Counted from the first letter of the stretch, positions 46,571 to 56,485 are shown. The stretch: 64,000 nucleotides of DNA from Clostridium sp. (GCF_017888565.1 NZ_JAGHFX010000081.1:1-64000); one strand, 5' to 3'. A program made the numbers and translations. Notes: generated by a model from the sequence alone, not told the origin.

Positions 46571-47287
46571 ATGTTCAAAAATTATATATTTGATTTGTAT
46601 GGAACTTTAGTTGATATAAATACAAATGAAGATTCAATGCTACTCTGGGAAAAGTTATCTTTATTTTATTCATATAATGGGGCAAATTATTCTAGTAATG
46701 AACTAAAAGATACATACTTCCAATTAGTAAATACTAAATTAGAGCTAAATACTAATACACATTATCCTGATTTTAATATAGAAGAAATATTTAAAGAATT
46801 ATTTAATAAAAAGTGTGTTTTTCCAAGTGACGATATTATTAAAGATACAGCACAAATATTTAGAGTATTATCAGTAAATAAATTATCTCTTTATAATGGT
46901 GTTATTGAATTATTAGAATCACTAAAATCTAAAGATAAAAATATATATCTACTATCTAATGCTCAAAGGGTTTTTACTCTTTACGAAATGAAATTATTAG
47001 GTATTGATAACTATTTTGATGAAATATTATTTTCTTCAGATTTTTGTGTATGTAAACCTGATAAGCTTTTTTATAATTCATTAATAGAAAAATATAATTT
47101 AAATCCAATTGAAAGTATAATGATTGGAAATGATTATATTTGTGATATACAAGGCGCAAAAGAAATAAATTTAAATACCTTATATATTCATTCTAATTTA
47201 TCTCCTAATTTAGTTAGTGATATTGATAGTAACTATTCAATATTAGATGGAGATTTCAATAAAGTTAAATCATTAATATTAAAATAA
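46571..47287 (+). CDS. HAD-family hydrolase (YjjG/5'-nucleotidase-like)
   Basis: 238-residue HAD-IA phosphatase: nucleophile motif FDLYGTLVDI near 8, motif II LLSNAQ, motif III Lys in CKPDKLFY and motif IV MIGNDYICDIQGAKE. A helical cap lies between residues 20 and 90. The subgroup acts on nucleotides or sugar phosphates. GGGAGGCC precedes the ATG. It converges on metH with a shared terminator. Confidence 0.88.
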   Translation: MFKNYIFDLYGTLVDINTNEDSMLLWEKLSLFYSYNGANYSSNELKDTYFQLVNTKLELNTNTHYPDFNIEEIFKELFNKKCVFPSDDIIKDTAQIFRVLSVNKLSLYNGVIELLESLKSKDKNIYLLSNAQRVFTLYEMKLLGIDNYFDEILFSSDFCVCKPDKLFYNSLIEKYNLNPIESIMIGNDYICDIQGAKEINLNTLYIHSNLSPNLVSDIDSNYSILDGDFNKVKSLILK

Positions 47288-47335
47288 AAAAGAAAACTTA
47301 TAAAGTTTGTTAATACTTTATAAGTTTTCTTTTTT
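47286..47335. terminator. Bidirectional terminator, HAD / metH
   Basis: A perfect 20-bp stem (47286-47305 with 47316-47335) whose ends are A6 and T6, so it serves both strands. It begins on the HAD stop codon and ends eight bases before the metH stop. Confidence 0.9.
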
Positions 47336-47343
47336 GTAAGTAA

Positions 47344-50300
47344 TTATATTAATATATTAGGTAACCTATTTTTTAATTCCTCTAATTCTGAATTATTTCT
47401 TTCTGCATAATCTTCCAATTGATTGTTATCTATTTTATAAACATCAAAATATTTAGCTTCACCATTTGCAAAATATAATCCACAAACTGATGATGGAGGA
47501 TCCATCATATTACTTTCCGTAACTTTTACTCCAGTTGATTCTTCTCCATTTAAAAGCTTAAATATTTTTCTTATTTCTTTTTGATCCTTTATTGATGGAT
47601 AACCTACGGCTGGTCTTATTCCCCTATACTTCCCAGAAAGTAACTCATCATAATTTAAATTCTCATTGCTTGAATATCCCCAATAGCTCTTTCTAACATC
47701 TAAATGCAATTTTTCTGCAAAAGCTTCTGCTAGCCTATCACATATAAAGCTTAAAAGCATAGAATTATATTCATCTCCATTTTTTCTTAAGTTCTTAGAA
47801 TACTCTCTAGCCTCAGTTCCACTTGTAACTAAAAATGCACCAATATAATCATCAATTTCTAATCCCTCAGGAGCTATATAGTCGCTTAAAGAAAGATTTA
47901 TATTATTTTTACTTTTCTTTTGTTGTCTAAACATATTAAAAGTTTCTATTATATTATTATCTTTATCAAAAATCTTTATATCATCTTCAGCAGAACTTGC
48001 TTTAAATAACCCAAATACTCCTTTGAGTTTCACTATTTTGCTATTTTCTAAATCATCCAATAATTTATTTGCATCATAATATATTTTGTTGGCTTCTTCA
48101 CCATAATTATTATCTTCTAGAATTTGTGGAAATTTCATTTTCATTCCCCAAGCTGTAAAAAAGAAACTCCAATCTATAAAAGGCCTCAAATCTTTTATAG
48201 TATAATCATAAATTTCTTTCACCCCTAAAAAATTAGGTTTCTTAATGAGAGTATTTTTCCAATCTATTTTGAGTTTATTTTTTCTTGCTTCTTCTAATGA
48301 AATAAATTCAAATTTTACCTTTTCATAATTTTCTCTTTGTAACCTATAATCTTCTTTAGTTTTCTTTATAAATTTATCTTTTTCTTTTGATACTAATGTC
48401 TTACAAATTTCAACAGTTTTAGATGCATCATATCCATATATTACTGGTCCACTATAATTAGGATCTATTTTTAACGCTGTATGAACTTTAGAAGTAGTTG
48501 CACCTCCAATTATAAGTGGAATATTTAGGTTTCTTTTTTCCATTTCCTTTGCAACTGTTATCATTTCACTTAAAGATGGAGTTATCAATCCACTTAACCC
48601 AATTATATCAACATCTTCCTTAATTGCTTTATCTATTATTTCTTCATATGGAACCATTACCCCTAAATCTATAACGTCAAAGTTATTACAAGATAAAACA
48701 ACGCCAACTATATTCTTTCCTATATCATGGACATCACCTTTTACAGTAGCTATTAATATCTTTCCATCTCTAGTAAACTCACCATCTTTTTCACTATTTA
48801 TATATGGCGTTAAGTATGAAACTCCCTTTTTCATAACTCGTGCTGATTTTACTACTTGAGGCAAAAACATTTTTCCATCTCCAAAAAGTTCACCTACTTT
48901 TTTCATTCCATCCATTAAAGGGCCTTCTATTATATCTAAAGTCCTATCATATAAATTTAATGATTCTTTTAAATCTTCTTCTATATAATTAGTAATTCCT
49001 TTGACTATAGAGTATTCTAGTTTTTCTTTGCAAGTTAAGTTTCTCCAGTCCTCTTTACTTTCACCGCCTTCTTTTAAATCATTTTTATATAAAGTAGCAG
49101 CTTCTAAAAGTTTTTCACTTGCATCTTCAGAACTATTTAAAATAACATCTTCAACTAATTTAAGTAAATCTTTAGGAATATCGTCATATATCTGAATCAT
49201 ACTTGGATTCACAATCCCCATATCCATACCATTTTTTATAGCATGATATAAAAAAACTGAATGCATAGCTTCTCTTATTTTGTTATTACCTCTAAATGAA
49301 AATGATAAATTGCTAACGCCACCTGATACTTTGACATATGGGAGATTTTCTTTTATCCATTTTGTAGCATTTATAAAATCTAAAGCATAATTATTATGTT
49401 CTTCAATTCCTGTTGCTATTGCTAAAATATTTGGATCGAATATTATATCCTCTGGTGGAAATTTAACTTTATTCACTAAAAGGTCATAAGCTCTTTTACA
49501 TATACTTATCTTTTTTTCATAATTATCTGCTTGGCCTTTTTCATCAAAAGCCATAACTACTACTGCTGCACCAAAATCTTTAATAATCTTTGCTTTCTTT
49601 AAAAAATCTTCTTCCCCATTTTTTAAAGAAATAGAATTCACTATATGTTTTCCTTGAATTACTTTAAGGCCTTTTTCTATAACTTCCCATCTTGACGAAT
49701 CAATCATTATAGGTTTAGCTGAAATATCAGGTTCTGAAGCTAGGAGTTTTAAAAAATACTCCATTTCTTTTTCACTATCTAAAAGTCCATCATCAAAATT
49801 TACATCTATTATTTGAGCACCATTTTCAACTTGTTCTTTAGCAATAGCAAGAGCTTCTTCATATTTTTTTTCCTTTATAAGCCTTGCAAACTTTAAAGAT
49901 CCTGAAACATTTGTTCTTTCTCCAATATTAATAAAATTACTTTCTTTATTCACCTTGTTTATTTCTAATCCACTATATACACTTTCTATTTCAATTCCTT
50001 TTACAATTCTTGGTTTATAGTTTTTAGCTATATTTGCAATTGCTTTTATATGTTCATAAGTAGTTCCACAGCATCCACCTACTATATTGAGATATCCTTC
50101 TTTTAGCATTTCTTCAATACACTTTGATGTTATTTCAGGTGACTCATCATAAAATCCTAATTCATTAGGCAACCCTGCATTTGGATAAACTGATATAAAT
50201 AACTCCTGAGTTTCTGCTAATTCTTTTATAAAAGGATTTAAATCTCTCGCTCCAAAAGAGCAGTTTAGTCCTATTGAAATGATATTTTCATTTTTCATAG

Positions 50301-50994
50301 AAGCAGCAAAAGCAGAAAGATTTTGTCCAGATAAAATTCTTCCTGATTTATCTGATATTGTTCCAGATATCATTATAGGGAGAATTTTATTTTTCAATCT
50401 AAAAACATCATTTGCAGCCATAATAGCAGCTCTTGCATTTAAGGAATCAAAAATTGTTTCTATTAAAACTAAATCAATCCCCCCATCAATTAAAGCACCT
50501 ATTTGTTCTACATATGCATCTTTTAACTGGTCAAAAGATATATTTCTATATCCTGGGTCTTCAACATTTGGAGATAATGATGCCATTCTATTGGTTGGAC
50601 CTATAGATCCTGCTACATATCTTTTTTTACCATCCTTTTTAGAAAAATCATCACAAGCCGTTTTAGCTAGCTTTGCACTTTTATAATTTAAATCATAAAC
50701 TAAATTTTCAAGTCCAAAATCACTTTGTGATATTCTATTTGAATTTAATGTATTAGTTTCTATTATATCTGCACCTACACTTAAAAATCCTCGATGTATT
50801 TCATCAATTACTTCTGGCTTTGTTATACTCAATAAATCATTATTTCCCTTTTGATCTATAGGAAATTCTTTTAATAAATCTCCTCTATAATCAGCTTCTT
50901 TTAACATAAATGATTGAATATTAGTTCCCATTGCCCCATCTATCACTAAAATTCTTTTTTCTAAGTCTTTTACTATTTCAAAATCTCTTTTCAT
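47344..50994 (-). CDS. metH: Cobalamin-dependent methionine synthase
   Basis: 1216 residues with all modules: homocysteine-binding barrel (about 1-310; zinc ligands in LNCSFGARDLNPF and IVGGCCGTTYEH), methyltetrahydrofolate barrel from about 345 (FINIGERTNVSGS), B12 cap and Rossmann domain (DVHDIGKNIVGVVL with the axial His; VDIIGLSGLITPS), and the C-terminal SAM-dependent reactivation domain (DYIAPEG, GYSSNENLNYDELL and RGIRPAVGYP). It methylates homocysteine. AAAGGGGG precedes the ATG. A SAM-I riboswitch 90 bp upstream controls it. Confidence 0.96.
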   Translation of the reverse strand: MKRDFEIVKDLEKRILVIDGAMGTNIQSFMLKEADYRGDLLKEFPIDQKGNNDLLSITKPEVIDEIHRGFLSVGADIIETNTLNSNRISQSDFGLENLVYDLNYKSAKLAKTACDDFSKKDGKKRYVAGSIGPTNRMASLSPNVEDPGYRNISFDQLKDAYVEQIGALIDGGIDLVLIETIFDSLNARAAIMAANDVFRLKNKILPIMISGTISDKSGRILSGQNLSAFAASMKNENIISIGLNCSFGARDLNPFIKELAETQELFISVYPNAGLPNELGFYDESPEITSKCIEEMLKEGYLNIVGGCCGTTYEHIKAIANIAKNYKPRIVKGIEIESVYSGLEINKVNKESNFINIGERTNVSGSLKFARLIKEKKYEEALAIAKEQVENGAQIIDVNFDDGLLDSEKEMEYFLKLLASEPDISAKPIMIDSSRWEVIEKGLKVIQGKHIVNSISLKNGEEDFLKKAKIIKDFGAAVVVMAFDEKGQADNYEKKISICKRAYDLLVNKVKFPPEDIIFDPNILAIATGIEEHNNYALDFINATKWIKENLPYVKVSGGVSNLSFSFRGNNKIREAMHSVFLYHAIKNGMDMGIVNPSMIQIYDDIPKDLLKLVEDVILNSSEDASEKLLEAATLYKNDLKEGGESKEDWRNLTCKEKLEYSIVKGITNYIEEDLKESLNLYDRTLDIIEGPLMDGMKKVGELFGDGKMFLPQVVKSARVMKKGVSYLTPYINSEKDGEFTRDGKILIATVKGDVHDIGKNIVGVVLSCNNFDVIDLGVMVPYEEIIDKAIKEDVDIIGLSGLITPSLSEMITVAKEMEKRNLNIPLIIGGATTSKVHTALKIDPNYSGPVIYGYDASKTVEICKTLVSKEKDKFIKKTKEDYRLQRENYEKVKFEFISLEEARKNKLKIDWKNTLIKKPNFLGVKEIYDYTIKDLRPFIDWSFFFTAWGMKMKFPQILEDNNYGEEANKIYYDANKLLDDLENSKIVKLKGVFGLFKASSAEDDIKIFDKDNNIIETFNMFRQQKKSKNNINLSLSDYIAPEGLEIDDYIGAFLVTSGTEAREYSKNLRKNGDEYNSMLLSFICDRLAEAFAEKLHLDVRKSYWGYSSNENLNYDELLSGKYRGIRPAVGYPSIKDQKEIRKIFKLLNGEESTGVKVTESNMMDPPSSVCGLYFANGEAKYFDVYKIDNNQLEDYAERNNSELEELKNRLPNILI

Positions 50995-51054
50995 TATACA
51001 GCCCCCTTTAATAACTCTTAATATTATCTACAACCAATATCAATATATAAAAAA

Positions 51055-51086
51055 TAAAAAATCCCTTCTAAAATAAGAAAGGATCA
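51055..51086 (-). terminator. Riboswitch-controlled terminator in the metH leader
   Basis: ATCCTTTCT pairs with AGAAGGGAT on the minus strand, followed by TTTTTATTTTT. Its left arm and loop contain TCTTATTTT (51070-51078), which can instead pair with AAAATAAGA (51104-51112) of the riboswitch to form an antiterminator. Confidence 0.82.
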
Positions 51087-51200
51087 TATACAAACTCTAT
51101 TACTCTTATTTTTCAGAAAAACCTGTAGGATTTAGCACCACACTTGAAAGCAGGTTGCCGGGTTTCAAAGGGCCAGTCCCTCCACCACTCTTAATAAGAT
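51087..51200 (-). ncRNA. SAM-I (S-box) riboswitch
   Basis: On the minus strand the conserved core is plain: AAGAGTGGTGGAGGGACTGG, then CCCTTTGAAACCCGGCAACC, then a GTGTGGTGCTAAATCC segment and the closing P1 strand. P1 is TCTTATT (near 51193-51199) with AATAAGA (near 51104-51110). Binding of S-adenosylmethionine stabilises P1, frees the downstream terminator and lowers metH expression. Confidence 0.95.
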
Positions 51201-51214
51201 ATTATTTTTATATA

Positions 51215-51243
51215 ATTATATAATCTTTATTATTTATTGTAAA
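51215..51243 (-). promoter_or_regulatory. metH promoter
   Basis: TTTACA (51238-51243) and TATAAT (51215-51220) on the minus strand, 17 bp apart, placing the transcription start about 10 bases before the riboswitch P1 helix. Confidence 0.7.
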
Positions 51244-51536
51244 TATAATTCAATAAATAATTGCATTTAAGTATAAATTTTATATAAATTCAAATAAAAC
51301 TTACCATTTAATTAAACTGCAAATTATCAATAAATTTATAAAGATAACATTTTAGAAATTTATATGCCTTAAAAGAGTTTTTATTTAAATCTTAAATCCT
51401 ATTATATAAATATATTATCTATTCATATATTGTTAGTATTAATTTTTTATATTATTAATTCAACTATATATTAAGAGAATAATATTTTAATTCATAACAA
51501 AAAATAAGATAAAACTTTTATTTAAGGAGAAAAAAT
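51244..51536. other. AT-rich upstream region of the aspartate decarboxylase gene
   Basis: Divergent upstream region. TTGTTA with a TATTAA about 17 bp later (near 51430-51460, plus strand) may be a promoter for the decarboxylase. No hairpin, small gene or riboswitch is evident. Confidence 0.4.
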
Positions 51537-53165
51537 ATGGGCAAAAACTTACAACGTGAAGAAATCGAAAAAATTTATGGTAAAATAAGTCCATTTGAAT
51601 TTAAAAATAGGTTAATAGAGCTGGCTAATGGTGAAAAAGAAAAAACAGCTCGTATTCTTTTAGATGCTGGTAGAGGAAATCCAAATTGGACAGCATCTAC
51701 TCCTAGAGAGGCTTTTTTTACATTTGGTCTTTTTGCTGTTGATGAAACTAAGAAAGATATTAATAATGGCGATTTAGCTGGAATGCCTAAAAAAAATGGT
51801 ATTTACAATAGATTTATAAAATTTATAAATAAAAATAATACTTTACCAGGGGTAGAATTACTTAGAAAAATAATTGAATATGGAATAAAAGAAAAAAACT
51901 TTAATGCTGATGATTACTTATATGAACTAGCAGATGCAATTATCGGAGATAATTATCCTGTGCCAGATAGAATGCTATTTCATATTGAAGAAATAGTTCA
52001 TGATTATTTAGTGCAAGAAATGTGTTACAATAAACCTCCAAGTGGTAAATTTGATATTTTTGCGGTAGAAGGAGCTACTGCAGCAATGTGTTATATATTT
52101 GATACTTTAGGATCAAATATGCTTCTTAACCCTAAAGATAAAATAGCAATAATGGTACCAATTTTTACTCCTTATCTAGAAATACCTGTTTTACCTAGAT
52201 ATGATTTAGAAATAGTTCCTATAAAAGCTACTGAAACAACAAATGATGGTACACATACTTGGCAATATCCATTGCATGAGCTAGAAAAACTTAAAGATAA
52301 TTCTATAAAAGCGTTATTTATAGTAAATCCTAGTAATCCCCCCTCTGTTTCATTAAGTAATGAATGTAGAAAAAGCCTTGTTTCTATTATAAAGGAATAT
52401 AATAAAGATATAATGATAATTTCTGATGATGTTTATGGTACATTTGTTCCAGAATATAGATCATTAATGGCTGATTTGCCCTATAACACTATAGGAGTTT
52501 ATTCTTTTTCTAAATATTTCGGAGTTACAGGATGGAGATTAGGAACTATAGCTATTCATGAAAAAAACATATATAATAAACTTCTCAAAGAACTATCAGA
52601 CGATAAAAAGAAGATTTTAAGCAGAAGATATGGTGATATGAAACTAGACCCAGAAACTATACCATTTATAGATAGGATAGTTGCAGATAGCAGACAGGTT
52701 GCCCTAAATCATACAGCTGGGCTTTCTACACCTCAACAAGTGCAAATGGCATTTTTTTGTTCATTTGCATTGTTAGATGATCAAAACATATATAAGAAAC
52801 AAACTATAGAAATATGTCATAGACGTAAAAAATTACTATTTGATAGTCTTGGTTTAAGCTTAAGAAAAAATATATATGATGCAGCTTATTACACGGAATT
52901 TGACTTATTAGAATGGGCAAATTTCAATTATGGTTCAAAGTTTTCAAATTATCTTGAGAGCAATTATAAACCAGTTGAGGTATTATATAGATTAGCTGAA
53001 GAATCATCCATTGTATTATTAAGTGGATCTGGCTTTCAAGGTCCAGAATGGTCAATAAGAATTTCTTTAGCAAATTTAAAAGATGAAGATTATACTACTA
53101 TAGGAAAAACCCTCCATGGAATTCTTGATGAATTCGTAAGTAGGTGGAAAGAAAATAGTAATTAA
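51537..53165 (+). CDS. Aspartate 4-decarboxylase (PLP, aminotransferase fold)
   Basis: 542 residues, the length of bifunctional aspartate aminotransferase / L-aspartate beta-decarboxylase. The N-terminal FEFKNRLIELANGEKEKT and LDAGRGNPNWTASTPREAFF are characteristic. The PLP Lys lies in YSFSKYFGVTGWRLG, with NPSNPPS and ISDDVYGTF before it. It turns aspartate into alanine and CO2; with an aspartate:alanine antiporter this consumes a proton and yields energy, but no such antiporter gene is adjacent. AAGGAG precedes the ATG. Monocistronic. Confidence 0.93.
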   Translation: MGKNLQREEIEKIYGKISPFEFKNRLIELANGEKEKTARILLDAGRGNPNWTASTPREAFFTFGLFAVDETKKDINNGDLAGMPKKNGIYNRFIKFINKNNTLPGVELLRKIIEYGIKEKNFNADDYLYELADAIIGDNYPVPDRMLFHIEEIVHDYLVQEMCYNKPPSGKFDIFAVEGATAAMCYIFDTLGSNMLLNPKDKIAIMVPIFTPYLEIPVLPRYDLEIVPIKATETTNDGTHTWQYPLHELEKLKDNSIKALFIVNPSNPPSVSLSNECRKSLVSIIKEYNKDIMIISDDVYGTFVPEYRSLMADLPYNTIGVYSFSKYFGVTGWRLGTIAIHEKNIYNKLLKELSDDKKKILSRRYGDMKLDPETIPFIDRIVADSRQVALNHTAGLSTPQQVQMAFFCSFALLDDQNIYKKQTIEICHRRKKLLFDSLGLSLRKNIYDAAYYTEFDLLEWANFNYGSKFSNYLESNYKPVEVLYRLAEESSIVLLSGSGFQGPEWSIRISLANLKDEDYTTIGKTLHGILDEFVSRWKENSN

Positions 53166-53182
53166 AAAGTAGTAATAGAAAT

Positions 53183-53215
53183 AAAGCTAGACTTGAATAA
53201 GCCTAGCTTTTATCT
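53183..53215 (+). terminator. Terminator of the aspartate decarboxylase gene
   Basis: AAAGCTAG (53183-53190) pairs with CTAGCTTT (53203-53210), with an inner CTT/AAG, followed by TATCTCTATTT. Confidence 0.75.
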
Positions 53216-53254
53216 CTATTTAGAAGTGGATTTATAATGTTAAAAGATAATAAA

Positions 53255-53289
53255 TTGTAGTACTACTATATAATATAGTAGTACTACAA
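53255..53289 (-). terminator. 17-bp perfect palindrome after the 221-aa gene
   Basis: TTGTAGTACTACTATAT and its exact complement flank a single base (53272). On the minus strand it is followed by TTTATTATCTTTT, consistent with a terminator for the gene ending at 53307, although the stem is AT-rich and self-repetitive (TAGTAC units). Confidence 0.6.
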
Positions 53290-53306
53290 AACTAAAATAA
53301 ATATAA

Positions 53307-53972
53307 CTAGAAGATATTGTTAAAACAACAATTATTATTAAATTTTTTATTACATTTCTTTGCAACTACTGTATTTGATCCTAGATATTTACATCCCTTA
53401 TAAATAGTTTGAGATGAAAAATGAAGAATATTACAATCACATAAATGATCTTTTATATAATTACAGTCATTTATAAAAAAGTGATTATATCTAGTGAAAT
53501 ATCTATTAAAGAAATTTTTATTATTAATAATAAAATTTTTACCATTTATATTACAATGCTGATTACATTTTTTTACTTGTCCTGGTATCTGAATTACTTT
53601 GTTTAGATTTTTAGATTGAAGTTTTCCTGAGCATTGCATAGGGTGATGCATTTTTTGTACTGTTTGCATTTCTTGAGTTACTTCGTAATTTTGAATTCCT
53701 TGAAAAGGTTGCATCTCTTGTGATTTCATTAATTCTTGATTATATTGATTATTTTGACCGCCTTGAAACATATCTATATTTCTTTTATTATTTAGTTTCT
53801 TTTGATATTCATTTTTTAAATCAAGATTCTTATTAGGTAATCCTTCTTCTAGATTTACTATATATTCTTTATTATCATATTTTTCATAACCATTGTATGA
53901 ACATTTTTCATTATTCATACTCATTTCTTTAAAATAATCTTCATAATTATAATTTGAATTATTATAGTTCAT
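53307..53972 (-). CDS. Asn/Gln/Cys-rich protein, possible spore surface protein
   Basis: About 221 residues from ATG 53972 (GGGGAC upstream; an in-frame GTG lies 12 bases earlier). No domain is recognised. The N-terminal half is polar and low-complexity, with Asn/Tyr clusters and repeated Gln-Glu/Gln-x-Met units (ELMKSQEMQPFQGIQNYEV). The C-terminal third is rich in Asn, Phe and Cys (nine or so, such as CKYLGSN and NNCCFN). This composition resembles clostridial and bacilliform spore coat or exosporium proteins, but there is no motif proof. Confidence 0.6.
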   Translation of the reverse strand: MNYNNSNYNYEDYFKEMSMNNEKCSYNGYEKYDNKEYIVNLEEGLPNKNLDLKNEYQKKLNNKRNIDMFQGGQNNQYNQELMKSQEMQPFQGIQNYEVTQEMQTVQKMHHPMQCSGKLQSKNLNKVIQIPGQVKKCNQHCNINGKNFIINNKNFFNRYFTRYNHFFINDCNYIKDHLCDCNILHFSSQTIYKGCKYLGSNTVVAKKCNKKFNNNCCFNNIF

Positions 53973-54140
53973 TTTAGTCCCCACTTTCTAAATATCTTTT
54001 GTTTATTTAATTATAGTATATATTATTCTTTCTATTTATATTGTTTCTTTGTTTTTTGATTTACTTTCATTTTTTATTTTAACTTATCATCATTTACGAG
54101 TATATTATTTAAGATATTTTCTAATAATATTATTAGAAAA

Positions 54141-54184
54141 TAAAAATAGAGCATATAAGAATACTTAAATTCTGATATGCTTCT
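54141..54184 (-). terminator. Terminator of the WG-repeat gene
   Basis: On the minus strand AGAAGCATAT...GAAT pairs with ATTC...ATATGCTCT (54148-54162 with 54169-54184, few mismatches), followed by ATTTTTATTTT. Confidence 0.75.
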
Positions 54185-54188
54185 TATA

Positions 54189-55985
54189 CTATCTATTAAA
54201 CTTTTTATAAAAATCACCTTGAGTATTTAAATAAGCCTCTATTTGAGTGAATGGTATTTTAAAAGTAATAAATCCAGCAGAATAAGGTCCTATTTTATAT
54301 GGGGGATAATAAATATATAAATTATCTTTACCTATATAAAAGTCTTGATTATCTGATATTCCTTTAAATGAACCTGGAAAAACATACTTATAACTAACAT
54401 CATTTTCTATAAATTCCCTTATTATACTATTTAAAATAGGTTTCCAGTTTGTATCACTTTTAAATAAATCTTTTAGATTATAAAATTTTCCTGTTACTAA
54501 ATCAATAGCGCAGGTTTTTCTTATCGGTGTTCCATTAACTGATCCTAGTAAATAATAGTATCCTAATAGATCTATTATTAATGAATTGTCTTTGTAAAAC
54601 AATATTTGAAAATTCCCGTAATAATTATATGATAAAACCTGATCATTTATAATATTAGGCTCCTTACCAATCACTTCTTCTTTTGCTGGCATAAAAAATG
54701 ACATTTGTCTTAATTTTGAATTAACTTCTTTTTCTATATTTTCGTCATGTATTCCTTTCACTTGTGGAATATATATGAGATAATTAATATTAGGTTTATA
54801 CTTATCAATTATAAGTAAATATCTTTGATCTAAACGAATTTCCTTATTAGGTTCATAAATAAATTTATTATCTTTATCTAAATAATAAGAAGAATAATCT
54901 ATATTAGCATGGATAATCCCACCTTTAACTCTAAGTTGACCACTTCCTTCAACTACAGGTAGATTTTGCACTATTTTCCCATACCTATCTAAAAAAAATG
55001 TTTTTTTACCATCAGAACCATATGCTAATCCATTAATGTATCTACCGACCTCGAAATAAATAAATTTTGTTAAAAGAGTTCCTTTTGAATCTCCTATAGC
55101 ATAAATACTTCTTGGAAATATTCTATTATCTCCTATTGGTAATCCTAAAGCAATCTTGCCTTCACCTAAATGTATTATATCACTATATATATCACCATAA
55201 ATTTGCTTTCCTAATTTGTCGATGACTCCATGTGTACAGCTTATATTGTTGTTACTTCTACTGACTACAGCTACTCCTTCATTAAATTCTTTGGCATCAC
55301 AATAAATTGGACTAATAACTATTTTTCCATCTCTATTTATATATCCATATGGGCCCCCTAATAAAATTGAAAATACCATTAAGTCTTCTCCATATGATCC
55401 AACATATTCAAAATTATAAGTATTGCTAATATTACCTTGTTTATCTATTAACGCAAATTCTCTATCTTTTATCTTTATCAATCCAAACCCGTCATTAAAG
55501 TCATTGGCATGCATATATTTAACTTCAGTAATTTCTTTTGCATCTAAATCAATATATCCATATTTAGAGCTTTTTCCATTCATTTTCATTATAACTGCAT
55601 ATCCATTATTGTAGTTTCCTATATAATCGTAAATTGCATCACTTAATTTATTTCCTTTTTCATCTAAAACTCCCATCTTAGATTTTTCAGTATAAATTGC
55701 CCGTCCTTCTTTATAGTTATTTATATTATTTAATTCAGGATTAACATTATAATTTCCCTTAATATCAATTATTCCAAACTTATCATTTTCTTTTATTATT
55801 GCTAATCCAAATTCATTAAATTCATATGCTCTTGTGAACTTAAATGGAATTATTACTTTACCTTCTTTATTTATATATCCATATCTATCTCCATCTACAG
55901 TATTTTTAAGTGCAGGAAATAAATCAAACTCTCTTTTTTTATTATTTTTCTTTTTGCTTTGTTTATTATTTTTCCCTCTATTCAT
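54189..55985 (-). CDS. WG-repeat protein with C-terminal DUF3298-like domain
   Basis: About 598 residues from ATG 55985, with GAGGGG just upstream. A basic Lys/Asn N-terminus is followed by about nine WG/KWG beta-repeats of roughly 35-45 residues (for example YGYINKEGKVIIP, FGIIDIKGNY, YGYINRDGKIVIS, HGVIDKLGK). The last 170 residues resemble DUF3298 (LLGYYYLLGSVNGTPIRKTCAIDLVTGKFYNLKDLF). There is no signal peptide or membrane helix, so it appears cytoplasmic or spore-associated. WG repeats are thought to bind partners; the role here is unknown. Confidence 0.82.
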   Translation of the reverse strand: MNRGKNNKQSKKKNNKKREFDLFPALKNTVDGDRYGYINKEGKVIIPFKFTRAYEFNEFGLAIIKENDKFGIIDIKGNYNVNPELNNINNYKEGRAIYTEKSKMGVLDEKGNKLSDAIYDYIGNYNNGYAVIMKMNGKSSKYGYIDLDAKEITEVKYMHANDFNDGFGLIKIKDREFALIDKQGNISNTYNFEYVGSYGEDLMVFSILLGGPYGYINRDGKIVISPIYCDAKEFNEGVAVVSRSNNNISCTHGVIDKLGKQIYGDIYSDIIHLGEGKIALGLPIGDNRIFPRSIYAIGDSKGTLLTKFIYFEVGRYINGLAYGSDGKKTFFLDRYGKIVQNLPVVEGSGQLRVKGGIIHANIDYSSYYLDKDNKFIYEPNKEIRLDQRYLLIIDKYKPNINYLIYIPQVKGIHDENIEKEVNSKLRQMSFFMPAKEEVIGKEPNIINDQVLSYNYYGNFQILFYKDNSLIIDLLGYYYLLGSVNGTPIRKTCAIDLVTGKFYNLKDLFKSDTNWKPILNSIIREFIENDVSYKYVFPGSFKGISDNQDFYIGKDNLYIYYPPYKIGPYSAGFITFKIPFTQIEAYLNTQGDFYKKFNR

Positions 55986-56441
55986 ATAACCCCTCAAAAA
56001 TCCAATTGATAATATATTATATTTATGTATTCTATATACGACACACCATTATGTTCATTTTAAATAAATAATTTAAAATTTATTAACTTATTGTTTTTAT
56101 ATAACATATATAATTACTGCATATATACTACACTTGATAATTACTTTCAATTGGAGAGCTTATGCTGTCTTTAAAAGTCTATTTGGATCAACCATCTTAT
56201 ATAACAAAACTTTATAAATCAAAAATCTTGCTAGAAAAATAACTCTATTAATTAGTAATTTTCCACAAACCAACATAAAATATATAAAAATACTATTTTT
56301 TTAACTGGATTGCTTCTATTAACTTTTCTAATTAATATAGTAACCTCTTCTATGACTTAGAAATAATAATTTAATAAAGTTTAAATATAGTTAAAGCAAT
56401 AATTTTTGCAAAATATACTACTGCTCCTATATCAAAAAAAT
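55986..56441. other. AT-rich intergenic region
   Basis: 456 bp upstream of the WG-repeat gene and downstream of a pseudogene. The only open frame of note is a 26-codon stretch on the plus strand at 56162-56242 with GGAG six bases upstream. It has no supporting context, so I do not call it a gene. No RNA element is apparent. Confidence 0.4.
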
Positions 56442-56485
56442 GCAAGTAGGAGGAAAATATTCATCTTTATTTTCCTCCTACTTGC
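56442..56485 (-). terminator. 18-bp hairpin at the end of a methyltransferase pseudogene
   Basis: GCAAGTAGGAGGAAAATA (56442-56459) and its exact complement (56468-56485) enclose an 8-base loop. On the minus strand the stem is followed by ATTTTTTTG, a strong terminator. The upstream arm is the coding sequence for Gln-Val-Gly-Gly-Lys of the broken methyltransferase, so the hairpin looks like an inverted copy of its own coding DNA. Confidence 0.78.

Noticed and set aside
50279..50686. 135-codon plus-strand frame inside metH
   Set aside because: Opposite a highly conserved MetH barrel; no start signal.
56162..56242. 26-codon frame with GGAG upstream
   Set aside because: No promoter, terminator or recognisable composition; chance frames of this size are common here.
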